This document shows positions 10,039 to 17,932 of a stretch of 64,000 nt of DNA, one piece after another. A program made the translations under genes and the position numbers. Origin of the DNA: Jannaschia faecimaris (GTDB lineage: Bacteria; Pseudomonadota; Alphaproteobacteria; Rhodobacterales; Rhodobacteraceae); assembly GCF_900107415.1 (NCBI RefSeq), contig NZ_FNPX01000001.1, forward strand, positions 1-64,000, read 5' to 3'. The notes below the pieces were generated by a model, which was not told where the DNA came from, did no database searches, and saw only the letters and a program-made list of their open reading frames with translations. How positions within the stretch are numbered: the first letter of the stretch is position 1; each line of letters begins with the position of its first letter.

Positions 10039-10074
10039 GCATGATGCCGCGACATATCATGCGACATGTACATG
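10039..10074 (-). promoter_or_regulatory. Palindromic/tandem-repeat operator candidate upstream of ahcY
   Basis: Several symmetric elements overlap: an inverted repeat GCATGAT / ATCATGC (10039-10062), the 18-bp partial palindrome ACATATCATGCGACATGT (10052-10069), two copies of GCGACAT 12 bases apart (10049 and 10061), and the palindrome CATGTACATG (10065-10074). This looks like a repressor-binding region in front of ahcY. ArsR-type regulators of S-adenosylmethionine/homocysteine genes (SahR, SamR) are known in Proteobacteria, but linking this site to them is a guess. Confidence 0.4.
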
Positions 10075-10240
10075 CTCATTTAAGGGCATGTTTCACCTCA
10101 CCTGTGCGGTCCGTTTGCGCCTGTATTCAGGATGATAGGGACATCCGATTTTGCCTGCCTCTTCCCGTCTTTGCACCCGCAACAACGGCCCCGTTCTCGG
10201 TTCAACCCGAGTGTCGGATCTACCGGGCAGCCATGGCCCA

Positions 10241-10260
10241 CGCGCCGCCAACGCGGCGCG
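10241..10260 (-). terminator. GC-rich hairpin after the RTX gene
   Basis: A perfect 8-bp stem CGCGCCGC / GCGGCGCG with a 4-base loop lies 12 bases past the stop at 10273. No T-run follows on the minus strand, so it may be an RNA 3' end stabiliser rather than a true intrinsic terminator. Confidence 0.4.
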
Positions 10261-10272
10261 CGAGTCACCGAG

Positions 10273-13254
10273 TCAGAGCGTCCAGTCGACTGTCATATCC
10301 ACATCAACAAGCAAGAATGTGGCATCGTCGCTCGCAGCGTATCTGTCATACGTCACACCGTCGCGAACATCCTGACCGACATAGTCAAGATCAAGGTCAC
10401 TCCTGACGATATCACCCACATCGCCCCTGATTATGAGCTCGTCAGTATCCGATTGCCGGAGGTTCGAAATCGAGCCCACCTCCACCGTGTTCTGTAGTGC
10501 ATTCGTGAAGTCCAGTTCTTCGACGCCCACGACCATTTTGTCAGCAAACTGGAACGAACCTTGCGCGGCGAAAAACAGCGCGATATCGGTCCCTGCGCCA
10601 CCATTAATGGTCAGGTCGTCCATATCGGCGACCAAGACGTCGTTGCCGTTGCCACCTTTCATTACGTCAGCGCCACTCCCACCGATCAAAACATCGTCGG
10701 CTTCCCCCGCTTGGATAAAGTCATTGCCATCGCCGCCGACGAGATAGTCACTACTGCTACCCCCGCGCAGGTTGTCATTTCCGGCCTCCCCATACGCGAT
10801 GTTGGCATAGATCAAATCGTCTCCAGAGCCACCATAGGCGGTGTCCGTGCCGGCAAACCCTTGAAGGATATCGTTGCCATCACCGCCATACATTAGGTCA
10901 TCGCCAGCACCGGCATTCACCAGGTCATCGCCGGCCCCCATTCGGAAGACGTCATCTCCATCAAGGCCCTTCACGACATCGTCACCCACGGTGCCGATCA
11001 TCAGGTCGCTCAGCTCGGTCCCACCTTGAACGTAGCCGCCCTCTTGAACGTAGGTTTGATTTTCAATGGTCGGGTCTACGGTTGGATTCGGCACCTCCGG
11101 AAGCGGTGTAACCTCGACCGTCTCCCCAATAGAAACGTTGGAAAGACTCACGTTCCGGATCAATCCTTCAAAGTTGTCCTTAAAGGTGTATCCAAGTTGC
11201 ATACCCCAGCTTTCCTGTACGTCTGTGAAGCCCTCAAAATGTCCGCTGCCAAAGGCCTCCCCATCCAGATAAAGGACCGCCTCTTGTTCGTGCGAATTGT
11301 AGCTGATGGCCAGATTGTGCCACTCGGTATCCTGGATCGCCCCCTGTGACACGAGCTCGAAATGCTCCTCATCGGCGTTCCAGAAGTCAAAGGTTACGAA
11401 TCCCTCGTCATCCATACGCAGTCGCATCGAGCTAATCCACATCATCACATAGCCGCCGCCATCGGTGGCCATATCGCGCTTAAGATCCAGACTGAACGTA
11501 AACTGGTCATGACTGTAGAGCTGGCTGGCACTACGTTCCAAAGTCAAAGTTGAATCATTCGTGAGGTGATAGGCCAGACTGCCATCCTCGAGAGTAACGA
11601 TAGCGTCAGATACACCTTCGCCCGTGATTGCCGTCTCATACGATGATGCATCTGAAACACCGCTCTCAGACAGCCCAAGCGTGAACAATGTTGGATTATC
11701 AATTTCAACCATCGTCTGGTTTACCGATGTGACGCCATCGACGCTCGTGACAGTCAGCGTCACGACGTATTCACCGGGTGCCTCATAACGATGCCCGGCG
11801 TTCAACCCGCTGGCTTCAGTGCCATCGCCGAAGTCCCAGTGATAGGATACGCGATCATCGGTAAACCCCTGCGCATCTGCCGTAAGGCCTGCATCGAAGG
11901 TGAATTGAAAATCATCACCAGAAAATGCGCCTGACGTCGTGAGCGCGATAGCTGTCAGAGCTTCGGGTGTCTCGTTGAATTGCGACATTTCCGCCCCAAT
12001 ACCTAATCCCACCGCGGGATTTCCCGGAAGCAGCTGCAAGTCAACCACGGAAGAATACCGGCCGGAAAGCGCGTCAATGAACAAGTTACCAACATAGTTT
12101 TCACCGTTGGGGTCAGTATTCTGCGTGACAAGATTGTTCCGGATCAAGAATCCGAGCCCCTCCATCGCCTCTTGGTTGGCGATCCGAGGCACGATGTTGT
12201 TCTCAATGATCACATTCTGGGAATCCAGCGCAACCCTGATTGCGGGTGTGTTGACCGAACTCCCCGAGTGATCCGTGTTGTGAATGTATGTATTGTTTCG
12301 GATCGTTATATCTATACCCTCACCAACCCGAGTCGCATTGGCCTGAGAATTGTATATCAGATTATCTTCGATCAAAATATTTCGATAAAACATTTCCAGG
12401 CCTGCACCCCCGGAATCGACCATCTCGTTTCGCATGAAAATTGACTGAGAGGCGTCGCCTTCCGATACATGAAGAAGGTTGTTACGGATCACGATATTTT
12501 CGGAAGGCGTCGTCGTGCCAGCTGTCCAGAACTGAATAAGGTCAGCATGATCACCCTTGCCGATCGCATCTTCGTGGCGCCAGGGGGTCATGTCGCGAAT
12601 TTCGTTCCCCTCGATGAGAACATTCGTGACAGCGGCGAAATTCGCTCCGTCCGAGCGCAAGTCATGGATGTAATTTTCAGTGAAAACAACGTTGTCAGAT
12701 TCACTGAAGACTACACCACGGAAAAACCCGGTGACCTCATTACCCGTGAACGTGACATCCTGAACCCCCCTCGCAGAAAAAGCGACGCCCGTGCTAAGAC
12801 CCGCGACATTACCATCATGTGCGTAAACGTCTTCCGGATTACTTGGATCGCCCCCATTCTCCTCCGAAACAGGCAGGCCGGTGAAGAGGGAGTTTTCAAC
12901 TGAAATGTTCTCCGCATCGCGGTCGGCCGGAGACCAGTTTCGAACATTGAACATGATCGTCCGCGTCCCGTCGCCCTCCTGCGGGGCGAACTCGAACTTC
13001 AAGTCTGCAAAGTGAATGTTCTGGCCGCCAGATATATTCACACCCGACAGCTCGGCCGGATCATCGGGATCAACGGAACGGATCGTGACCTTGCTGTCAT
13101 AGACACCTTGGGAGTTCGTCAGATGCTTAGGTGAAATGCCCAAATCCCCATAGTGGCCACTTGCCAACCAGATCGTTTCGCCGCCGGTCGCCGCATCCAA
13201 TGCCGCAGTTAGTTCGGCCGCCGACGACACAAATACATCATTCGCAATATTCAT
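10273..13254 (-). CDS. Secreted beta-helix / PKD / LamG-like / RTX protein
   Basis: This large protein (993 aa) has no Sec signal. Domains in order: a right-handed parallel beta-helix (about 10-420) with repeated N-[IV]-x-[IV]-x-N-N rungs like those of polysaccharide lyases; a PKD domain (about 440-520, YHWDFGDGTEAS); a concanavalin/LamG-like domain (about 565-700, TEWHNLAISYNSHEQEAVLY); and RTX calcium-binding nonapeptides (about 750-880, e.g. GGDGNDILQG and GGNGNDVLVA), followed by a C-terminal tail. The nonapeptides and C-terminal tail predict type I export in one step; an ATPase/adaptor pair is at 33.6-36.7 kb. It could be a polysaccharide lyase or epimerase, or an adhesin; catalytic residues cannot be assigned. 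AAAGGACG precedes the ATG. The DNA is more AT-rich than its neighbours, suggesting transfer. Confidence 0.88.
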   Translation of the reverse strand: MNIANDVFVSSAAELTAALDAATGGETIWLASGHYGDLGISPKHLTNSQGVYDSKVTIRSVDPDDPAELSGVNISGGQNIHFADLKFEFAPQEGDGTRTIMFNVRNWSPADRDAENISVENSLFTGLPVSEENGGDPSNPEDVYAHDGNVAGLSTGVAFSARGVQDVTFTGNEVTGFFRGVVFSESDNVVFTENYIHDLRSDGANFAAVTNVLIEGNEIRDMTPWRHEDAIGKGDHADLIQFWTAGTTTPSENIVIRNNLLHVSEGDASQSIFMRNEMVDSGGAGLEMFYRNILIEDNLIYNSQANATRVGEGIDITIRNNTYIHNTDHSGSSVNTPAIRVALDSQNVIIENNIVPRIANQEAMEGLGFLIRNNLVTQNTDPNGENYVGNLFIDALSGRYSSVVDLQLLPGNPAVGLGIGAEMSQFNETPEALTAIALTTSGAFSGDDFQFTFDAGLTADAQGFTDDRVSYHWDFGDGTEASGLNAGHRYEAPGEYVVTLTVTSVDGVTSVNQTMVEIDNPTLFTLGLSESGVSDASSYETAITGEGVSDAIVTLEDGSLAYHLTNDSTLTLERSASQLYSHDQFTFSLDLKRDMATDGGGYVMMWISSMRLRMDDEGFVTFDFWNADEEHFELVSQGAIQDTEWHNLAISYNSHEQEAVLYLDGEAFGSGHFEGFTDVQESWGMQLGYTFKDNFEGLIRNVSLSNVSIGETVEVTPLPEVPNPTVDPTIENQTYVQEGGYVQGGTELSDLMIGTVGDDVVKGLDGDDVFRMGAGDDLVNAGAGDDLMYGGDGNDILQGFAGTDTAYGGSGDDLIYANIAYGEAGNDNLRGGSSSDYLVGGDGNDFIQAGEADDVLIGGSGADVMKGGNGNDVLVADMDDLTINGGAGTDIALFFAAQGSFQFADKMVVGVEELDFTNALQNTVEVGSISNLRQSDTDELIIRGDVGDIVRSDLDLDYVGQDVRDGVTYDRYAASDDATFLLVDVDMTVDWTL

Positions 13255-13405
13255 AAATATTTCGTCCTTTTCAAATTCGCCGAAATGTGGCGATAGTGTG
13301 GCAATCGCCGAACCGGATCAGCTCAAGATAAGCTTACTAAATGAAGCCACCAAATCGGACGCAATCGAATTCGCGCCTGCCATGGTCACATGTTTGAGAT
13401 AAGTC

Positions 13406-13421
13406 TTAATAAACCGTTAAC
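13406..13421 (-). promoter_or_regulatory. CtrA-type binding motif upstream of the RTX gene
   Basis: The plus strand reads TTAATAAACCGTTAAC, an exact TTAA-N7-TTAAC, the full CtrA consensus of Alphaproteobacteria. It lies about 150 bases before the RTX start. In AT-rich DNA chance occurrence is more likely, so confidence is moderate. Confidence 0.45.
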
Positions 13422-13682
13422 AGCGACAGCACTCCAGGATCGCTTACTCACCGCCTGCGCACCCGATCTTGAGCATTGACAGAGATACCCCTTTATTAAG
13501 CCCTATATTGCTGACCAGAGCTTTCCCGGAAGTAATTTTGATAAAATACTTCATAAATCCCCAGGATTCACCAAGTATGGAACAATTAAATGGCATAATC
13601 TTTTTTCCGCTTCCGCGACTTGAACGGGCGGCACACTACTGCTTTATTTTTCGGCGCACAGCTGAAGAATACCGTCAGGTCT

Positions 13683-13832
13683 TTATTCCGCGCCCTTAGG
13701 GAAGCGCTGCAACAATTCCGCGGCGAACCACCAACCAGGGGTGTAGATGACGCCGTGCTCTCTTTCAGCGCCGCACGGCGATTCAGCGATGGCAAGGCGG
13801 TCAGGTTGGCAGCAGCGTTGGCGTTGAGCCAA
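13683..13832 (-). pseudogene. Short coding-like remnant, function unknown
   Basis: In this frame 49 codons end with the well-formed peptide GVIYTPGWWFAAELLQRFPK plus GAE and a TAA stop. Directly upstream an in-frame TGA at 13833-13835 separates it from more coding-like sequence in the same frame (VACEVTPIGQFERIWSRA) that runs into the region antisense to the HD hydrolase start. A TTG follows the TGA with AAGG four bases before it, so a tiny gene is possible. A decayed gene with an internal stop is the simpler reading. The family is not recognised. Confidence 0.3.
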
Positions 13833-13946
13833 TCAGCCTTGTCGCGCAGGGGCCCTCGACCAGATGCGCTCGAACTGACCGATCGGCGTGACCTCGCACG
13901 CCACGATGTGGTTGCATTGGTCCGCTGTCCGGCTAGGACAAGCGGC

Positions 13947-14558
13947 ATGGTACGCAACCCGCTCCCCCCCCGCGCCTGGCAGAGGATGCTCTCGGGCCGC
14001 CGTCTCGACCTTTTGGACCCAACCCCTGTCGATATCGAAATCGAGGACATCGCCCATGGGTTGGCCTTCGTCGCGCGTTGGAATGGTCAGACACGGGGTG
14101 ACTGGCCTTATTCCGTCGCCGAACATTCTCTCCTTGTGGTCGATATCTTCGCCCGGCTCGATCCGTCGGCGGGTCCGCACGACCTTCTTACCGCGCTGCT
14201 TCACGATGCACCCGAATACGTGATCGGCGACATGATCTCCCCCGTGAAGGCCGCCGTGGGCCCCAGCTACGGCTCGCTCGACGATAAATTGCAGGCCGCG
14301 ATCAATCTGCGTTTCGGCCTTACCGCGCAGACCCCGACCGGCCTCAAGAAACGGATCAAGCGGGCGGACAAGCTGTCCGCATGGCTGGAGGCCACCCAGA
14401 TCGCGGGGTTCTCCTTCCCCGAGGCTGATCGCTTTTTCGGCAAACCGTCCGCAGGTGTCCTTGACGGGTTGACGATCACCCTGCGCCCCCCGGCAAAGGT
14501 TCGGACCGAGTTTCTCATCCGCCACGCCACGCTCCTGGCGGCCTGTGACGAATGCTAG
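13947..14558 (+). CDS. HD-domain hydrolase, YfbR-like
   Basis: The protein (203 aa) belongs to the HD phosphohydrolase superfamily and resembles 5'-deoxynucleotidase YfbR and predicted alphaproteobacterial HD hydrolases. The metal-binding signature is visible: His in VAEHSLLV, the HD pair in LLTALLHDAPEYVIGD, and a later Asp in KRADKLSAWLEA. The start MVRNPLPPRAWQRMLSGRR at 13947 fits the usual family beginning and has AGGA about nine bases upstream; the open frame runs further upstream without good coding character. A phosphatase acting on a nucleotide is likely, but the substrate is not established. It is followed after 56 bases by a GNAT gene on the same strand. Confidence 0.82.
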   Translation: MVRNPLPPRAWQRMLSGRRLDLLDPTPVDIEIEDIAHGLAFVARWNGQTRGDWPYSVAEHSLLVVDIFARLDPSAGPHDLLTALLHDAPEYVIGDMISPVKAAVGPSYGSLDDKLQAAINLRFGLTAQTPTGLKKRIKRADKLSAWLEATQIAGFSFPEADRFFGKPSAGVLDGLTITLRPPAKVRTEFLIRHATLLAACDEC

Positions 14559-14614
14559 GGCCGCAAACATCGAAAAGCTTGCGTGCCGCCCGGTCTGGGC
14601 GCTAGCCCCGTGGT

Positions 14615-15091
14615 ATGATGTCTGTCCACATCCGTCCCGCGCGCGCCTTCGACTCAGGTCCGATGGCGCGCCTGATCAACGCGATCGTCGCGCGGGGCGG
14701 CCCAACGGCCACGCATCCCCCGATGATGGCCGACGAACTTCTGGATTGGATGGCCCTCAGCACCGTCTGGCATCTGGCCGAACGGGCCGGAGACGTTCTG
14801 GGCTTTCAATGGGTGGAACCGCATCCTGACCTTCCAGCCACCACCTGCGAAATCGCGACATTCGTTGCCCCCGAGACGCAAGGCATCGGCATCGGTGCCA
14901 GTCTGTTCGACTTTACGCGGAAGGCGGCCAAGACGGCCGGCTTTACACATATCCATGCGCGCGTCCGCGCATCGAACGCGGGCGGCCTGATCTACTATCA
15001 GTCCCGCGGGTTCGAACGCCTCAGCCCGCGCGGCGACCCGGCATCCGGCCGCCCCCCTGTGCAAAGCATCGCGATGACCTATCGTCTTTGA
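14615..15091 (+). CDS. GNAT family N-acetyltransferase
   Basis: The protein (158 aa) is a single-domain GNAT acetyltransferase. It starts VHIRPARAFDSGPMARLIN and carries the acetyl-CoA loop ETQGIGIGASLFDF, followed by the usual YYQSRGFERL strand-helix end. The acceptor substrate cannot be predicted. Two adjacent ATG codons begin the frame; the ribosome binding site is weak. It lies 56 bases after the HD hydrolase and 26 bases before a DUF2177 gene, all on one strand, so a loose operon is likely. Confidence 0.85.
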   Translation: MMSVHIRPARAFDSGPMARLINAIVARGGPTATHPPMMADELLDWMALSTVWHLAERAGDVLGFQWVEPHPDLPATTCEIATFVAPETQGIGIGASLFDFTRKAAKTAGFTHIHARVRASNAGGLIYYQSRGFERLSPRGDPASGRPPVQSIAMTYRL

Positions 15092-15117
15092 AACCACAGA
15101 ACAAAGGACGCAGGCCG

Positions 15118-15516
15118 ATGCAGATCGTCATTCTTTACGCCGCAACACTGATCGTGTTTGCCGTGCTTGATGCAGTTATGCTGTCGAATATCATGAAGCC
15201 ACTGTTCGAGAAGTACTTGGGCGACCTGATCCGAAGCCCGATCAACTTCGGTCCGGCGGCGGTGTTCTACCTCTTCTACATCGCCGGAATTCTTTTCCTC
15301 GTGTCGCTCCCGGCTTTGCGCGACGGAAATGTCTTGTCGGCGGTAATCGGTGGCGCGGTCCTGGGCGCGGTGGCCTATGGCACCTATGAGTTCACAAGCA
15401 TGTCTATCATGCGCGATTGGAGTTGGCAGATGGTCGCGGTAGATACCACATGGGGTGCCGTTCTGACCGCCACATCGGCCGGCGCAGGTGTCTGGGCCGT
15501 CAAGGCCTTCTCCTAG
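15118..15516 (+). CDS. DUF2177 family membrane protein
   Basis: This small inner-membrane protein (132 aa) has four hydrophobic segments: an N-terminal one (IVILYAATLIVFAVLDAVML), then FYLFYIAGILFLVSL, AVIGGAVLGAVAYGTYEFT and the C-terminal TTWGAVLTATSAGAGVWAV. These features and YGTYEFTSMSIMRDW are typical of DUF2177, whose function is unknown. The ATG at 15118 follows AAAGGACG; an in-frame ATG ten codons upstream lies before that site. Its stop codon overlaps the stop of the convergent lipoprotein gene. Confidence 0.85.
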   Translation: MQIVILYAATLIVFAVLDAVMLSNIMKPLFEKYLGDLIRSPINFGPAAVFYLFYIAGILFLVSLPALRDGNVLSAVIGGAVLGAVAYGTYEFTSMSIMRDWSWQMVAVDTTWGAVLTATSAGAGVWAVKAFS

Positions 15517-15860
15517 GCGCACCTCCGGCCAGCACGACCGGGCGCGCCTTCCCATCCAACGAAGCGACCATCTTCGAATACCAGCCGCAAGCCGCTTTTC
15601 GTGAGGAAACCGTCCCGTCCATTCCCGCAGACGGTTGGCTGCGGAGCGGCTTCTTCCACGCGTGCCACGCTTTCCAGAGCACCTTTCTGGTCACGGCCAA
15701 ATCCGATTTCACGCCCGCCGGACCCGACCACGATCAAACCGCCCGGTGCAGGCGCAAGGCTCAGCCCCGGTTGTCCCACAAGCGTGGCAGTCCGGGCCGT
15801 CGCGCCGGGCTGACATGCCGTCAGGACCGCCACGCCAAGCACCGCGACCGACCGGATCAC
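15513..15860 (-). CDS. Small predicted lipoprotein translationally coupled to regA
   Basis: The product (115 aa) begins at a GTG that overlaps the regA stop (GTGA), giving the N-terminus MIRSVAVLGVAVLTAC with a lipobox LTAC, so a lipid-anchored envelope protein is predicted. The mature part is short, Gly/Arg-rich and contains GLIVVGSGGREIGFGRDQKG and VCGNGRDGFLTKSGLRLVF, with two further cysteines. The family is not recognised. The coupling suggests co-expression with the redox regulator. The frame is also open upstream inside regA, but no other start gives a signal peptide. The stop overlaps that of the convergent DUF2177 gene. Confidence 0.75.
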   Translation of the reverse strand: MIRSVAVLGVAVLTACQPGATARTATLVGQPGLSLAPAPGGLIVVGSGGREIGFGRDQKGALESVARVEEAAPQPTVCGNGRDGFLTKSGLRLVFEDGRFVGWEGAPGRAGRRCA

Positions 15861-16408
15861 CGGGGTGACCGTTTCGCCAAGATGCGCTGCAAGGTCCGTC
15901 GATGCATGTTCAATCGCCGCGCCGTCTCCGACACGTTGCGGTCGCACAACTCGTAAACGCGCTGGATATGCTCCCAACGCACCCGGTCGGCAGACATCGG
16001 GTTCTCGGGCGGCGGAGGCAAATCGTCGCCCTTGGCCAAAAGGGCCTGCGTGATATCGTTCGCGTCTGCCGGTTTCGACAGGTAGTCCGTCGCCCCGATT
16101 TTGACGGCCGCGACAGCGGTGGCAATGGCACCATAACCGGTCAGCACGACGATACGTGCGTCCGGTCGTTTCTCGCGCAATCGCTCGACGACGTCCAAAC
16201 CGTTTCCGTCCTCCAGCCGCAGGTCGATCACGGCATAGGCCGAGGGCCGCAGCGTGGCCTTGGCCATACCTTCGGCTACGGTTGCGGCGGCTTGCACTTC
16301 AAAGCCGCGCTTTTCCATCGCCCGTTCAAGCCGGCGCAGGAAAGGTTCGTCGTCGTCGACCAGCAACAGTGTCTTGTCAGGTCCAATATCGAGGGTGGTG
16401 TCGCTCAC
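15857..16408 (-). CDS. regA: RegA/PrrA/ActR-type redox response regulator
   Basis: The protein (183 aa) has an N-terminal receiver domain with the acidic pocket VDDDEPF, phosphoacceptor Asp62 (VIDLRLEDG), switch Thr in VVLTGYG and Lys in LSKPAD. A proline-rich linker (DLPPPPENP) follows, then a Fis-like helix-turn-helix (NVSETARRLNMHRRTLQRIL). RegA is the global transcription factor that responds to oxygen and redox state and controls respiration, photosynthesis, nitrogen and carbon fixation in Rhodobacteraceae. It is divergent from its kinase gene regB with 81 bases between them. Unlike in Rhodobacter, no senC/prrC lies between; a small lipoprotein gene follows instead. Confidence 0.96.
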   Translation of the reverse strand: MSDTTLDIGPDKTLLLVDDDEPFLRRLERAMEKRGFEVQAAATVAEGMAKATLRPSAYAVIDLRLEDGNGLDVVERLREKRPDARIVVLTGYGAIATAVAAVKIGATDYLSKPADANDITQALLAKGDDLPPPPENPMSADRVRWEHIQRVYELCDRNVSETARRLNMHRRTLQRILAKRSPR

Positions 16409-16489
16409 AGCGTTTCTCCCGGTGCCCTTGTCTCAAAGGAGATATGGTTCATTCTCACACCGGTCAAATCAGAACGGACCATCAGGCCC

Positions 16490-17854
16490 ATGCCGATCAC
16501 GCGCACAAACACTCTTTTGCCCCCGGAAGCAGAGGCCCCGCAGGTCCGTCTGGGCACGCTGGTCAACCTGCGTTGGCTGGCCATTCTGGGACAATCGGTC
16601 ACAGTTCTGATTTCCAGCGTGCTGCTCGACCTGGAGTTCGAGCTCGGTCTCTGCGCGCTCGTCATCGGTACCGGTGCCGTCGCCAACCTCGCGATCGAGG
16701 CGTTCCGTCCCGGCAACGCACGGCTGTCGGTACGCTCGGCCATGATGTTCCTGCTGTTCGATCTGGTTCAACTGTCTGCGATGCTTTTTCTGACCGGCGG
16801 GTTGAACAATCCTTTCGCCTTGCTGTTCCTGGCCCCCGTGACAATCTCTGCGACGGCCCTCTCGCTCAGGGCGACGATGACGCTGGGGGCCGTGGGAATT
16901 GCCCTGATTACGTTGCTGGCCGGGTACCACCTGCCACTTCGCCTGTCCGATGGTCAGATCCTTGAACTGCCGCAGCTGCAATTGGTCGGGTTCTGGCTTG
17001 CCATCGTGATCGGGATGGTCTTCCTCGCCGGCTTTGCCTACCGCCTGACGCTTGAGACGGAACGGATGTCCAACGCCCTTCTGGCAACACAGACAGCGCT
17101 GGCGCGGGAACAGAAACTCCATGACCTTGGCGGGGTTGTCGCCGCCGCCGCGCACGAACTGGGAACCCCGCTGGCGACGATCAAGCTGGTATCGGCTGAA
17201 TTGGCCGACGAGTTGGCCGACCATCCCGACCTCAGGGCCGACGCAGATCTCATCCGTTCGCAGGCCGATCGATGTCGCGATATTCTCCGCTCAATGGGCC
17301 GCGCCGGGAAATCAGACCACCAGATGCGTTCCGCCCCGCTTGAGGAGTTGATCCGCGAGGCCGCCGATCCGCATTCCAACCGAGGTATAATCATCCATAG
17401 CACCTGGAACGCGCTTGAGGGGGCCGACCCCCGGATGCCCACGCTCAACCGCCTGCCTGAAGTGATTCACGGTCTGCGAAACCTGATCCAGAACGCCGTC
17501 GACTTCGCCAAGACGGAGGTCTGGATCGACGGGCGCTGGTCGGACGACACTCTGATCATTCGCGTCATCGACGACGGTCCCGGTTATCCGCCCGAGGTGC
17601 TGCACCGGCTGGGCGATCCATTCCTGCGCAGCCGGCGCCGCAAGGGCTACGTCGGCATGGGCCTGGGGCTATTCATCGCGAAGACCCTGCTGGAACGGAC
17701 GGGCGCGACGCTGTCCTTCGCAAACGGATCAAGTGTCGGCAGGCAACCTCCGGCAACCCGTGGCGGGGCAATCGCGGAGACCGTCTGGGCCCGCGCGTCG
17801 CTGGAAGTGACCGATCGGGCAGTCCTGGGCGAAAACACTCCGATCACCGACTGA
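16490..17854 (+). CDS. regB: RegB/PrrB-type redox sensor histidine kinase
   Basis: The protein (454 aa) has six predicted N-terminal membrane segments (about 25-190) containing the quinone-sensing loop GGLNNPFALLFLAPV. The H-box has phosphoacceptor His222 (AAAHELGTPLATI). Cys262 (QADRCRDIL) sits where the redox-active cysteine of RegB lies. The ATPase domain has NLIQNAVDFA, DDGPGYPP and GMGLGLFIAKTLLE. It phosphorylates RegA when electron flow drops. The ATG at 16490 was chosen to match family length; the open frame continues upstream through the divergent regA region. It is divergent from regA, the usual arrangement. Confidence 0.96.
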   Translation: MPITRTNTLLPPEAEAPQVRLGTLVNLRWLAILGQSVTVLISSVLLDLEFELGLCALVIGTGAVANLAIEAFRPGNARLSVRSAMMFLLFDLVQLSAMLFLTGGLNNPFALLFLAPVTISATALSLRATMTLGAVGIALITLLAGYHLPLRLSDGQILELPQLQLVGFWLAIVIGMVFLAGFAYRLTLETERMSNALLATQTALAREQKLHDLGGVVAAAAHELGTPLATIKLVSAELADELADHPDLRADADLIRSQADRCRDILRSMGRAGKSDHQMRSAPLEELIREAADPHSNRGIIIHSTWNALEGADPRMPTLNRLPEVIHGLRNLIQNAVDFAKTEVWIDGRWSDDTLIIRVIDDGPGYPPEVLHRLGDPFLRSRRRKGYVGMGLGLFIAKTLLERTGATLSFANGSSVGRQPPATRGGAIAETVWARASLEVTDRAVLGENTPITD

Positions 17855-17874
17855 TCCGCAGAGTGGCGGCACAG

Positions 17875-17890
17875 TTAACTTCCTTTTAAC
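17875..17890 (+). promoter_or_regulatory. CtrA-type binding motif before the DivL-like gene
   Basis: The sequence TTAACTTCCTTTTAAC is an exact TTAA-N7-TTAAC match to the CtrA consensus. It lies 43 bases before the start of the PAS protein at 17933, in a 78-base gap after regB. The position is suitable for control of that gene. Binding is inferred. Confidence 0.6.
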
Positions 17891-17932
17891 CAAAATCACC
17901 GATGCTTTGAGTTCAAGAGCGGAGAGTGGTGA

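Larger units (their letters stand above)
9966..10272. other. Gap between ahcY and the RTX gene
   Basis: The 307 bases hold the ahcY leader and the downstream region of the RTX gene. They contain the palindrome and 12-bp tandem repeat at 10039-10074 and a GC-only hairpin at 10241-10260, both listed separately. No gene is supported. Confidence 0.6.
13255..13946. other. AT-rich gap upstream of the RTX gene, with a coding remnant
   Basis: From 13255 to about 13620 the DNA is clearly AT-richer than the core genome. It holds the RTX upstream region, including the CtrA-type motif at 13406-13421. From 13683 to about 13946 the composition returns to normal and a minus-strand coding-like remnant is visible (listed separately). 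No intact gene is supported. Confidence 0.5.

Noticed and set aside
9966-10100. SAM or SAH riboswitch before ahcY
   Set aside because: The symmetric elements do not fit any SAM/SAH riboswitch core that I can recognise; a protein operator is more likely.
10640-11000. Repeated 27-base units looking like a CRISPR or tandem repeat
   Set aside because: They are the coding units of RTX nonapeptides (GGxGxDxLx) and show codon-level variation without spacers.
13469-13699. 76-codon plus-strand frame in the AT-rich gap, preceded by a TTGACA-like box
   Set aside because: It crosses a change in composition and its last third lies opposite the minus-strand remnant; no family.
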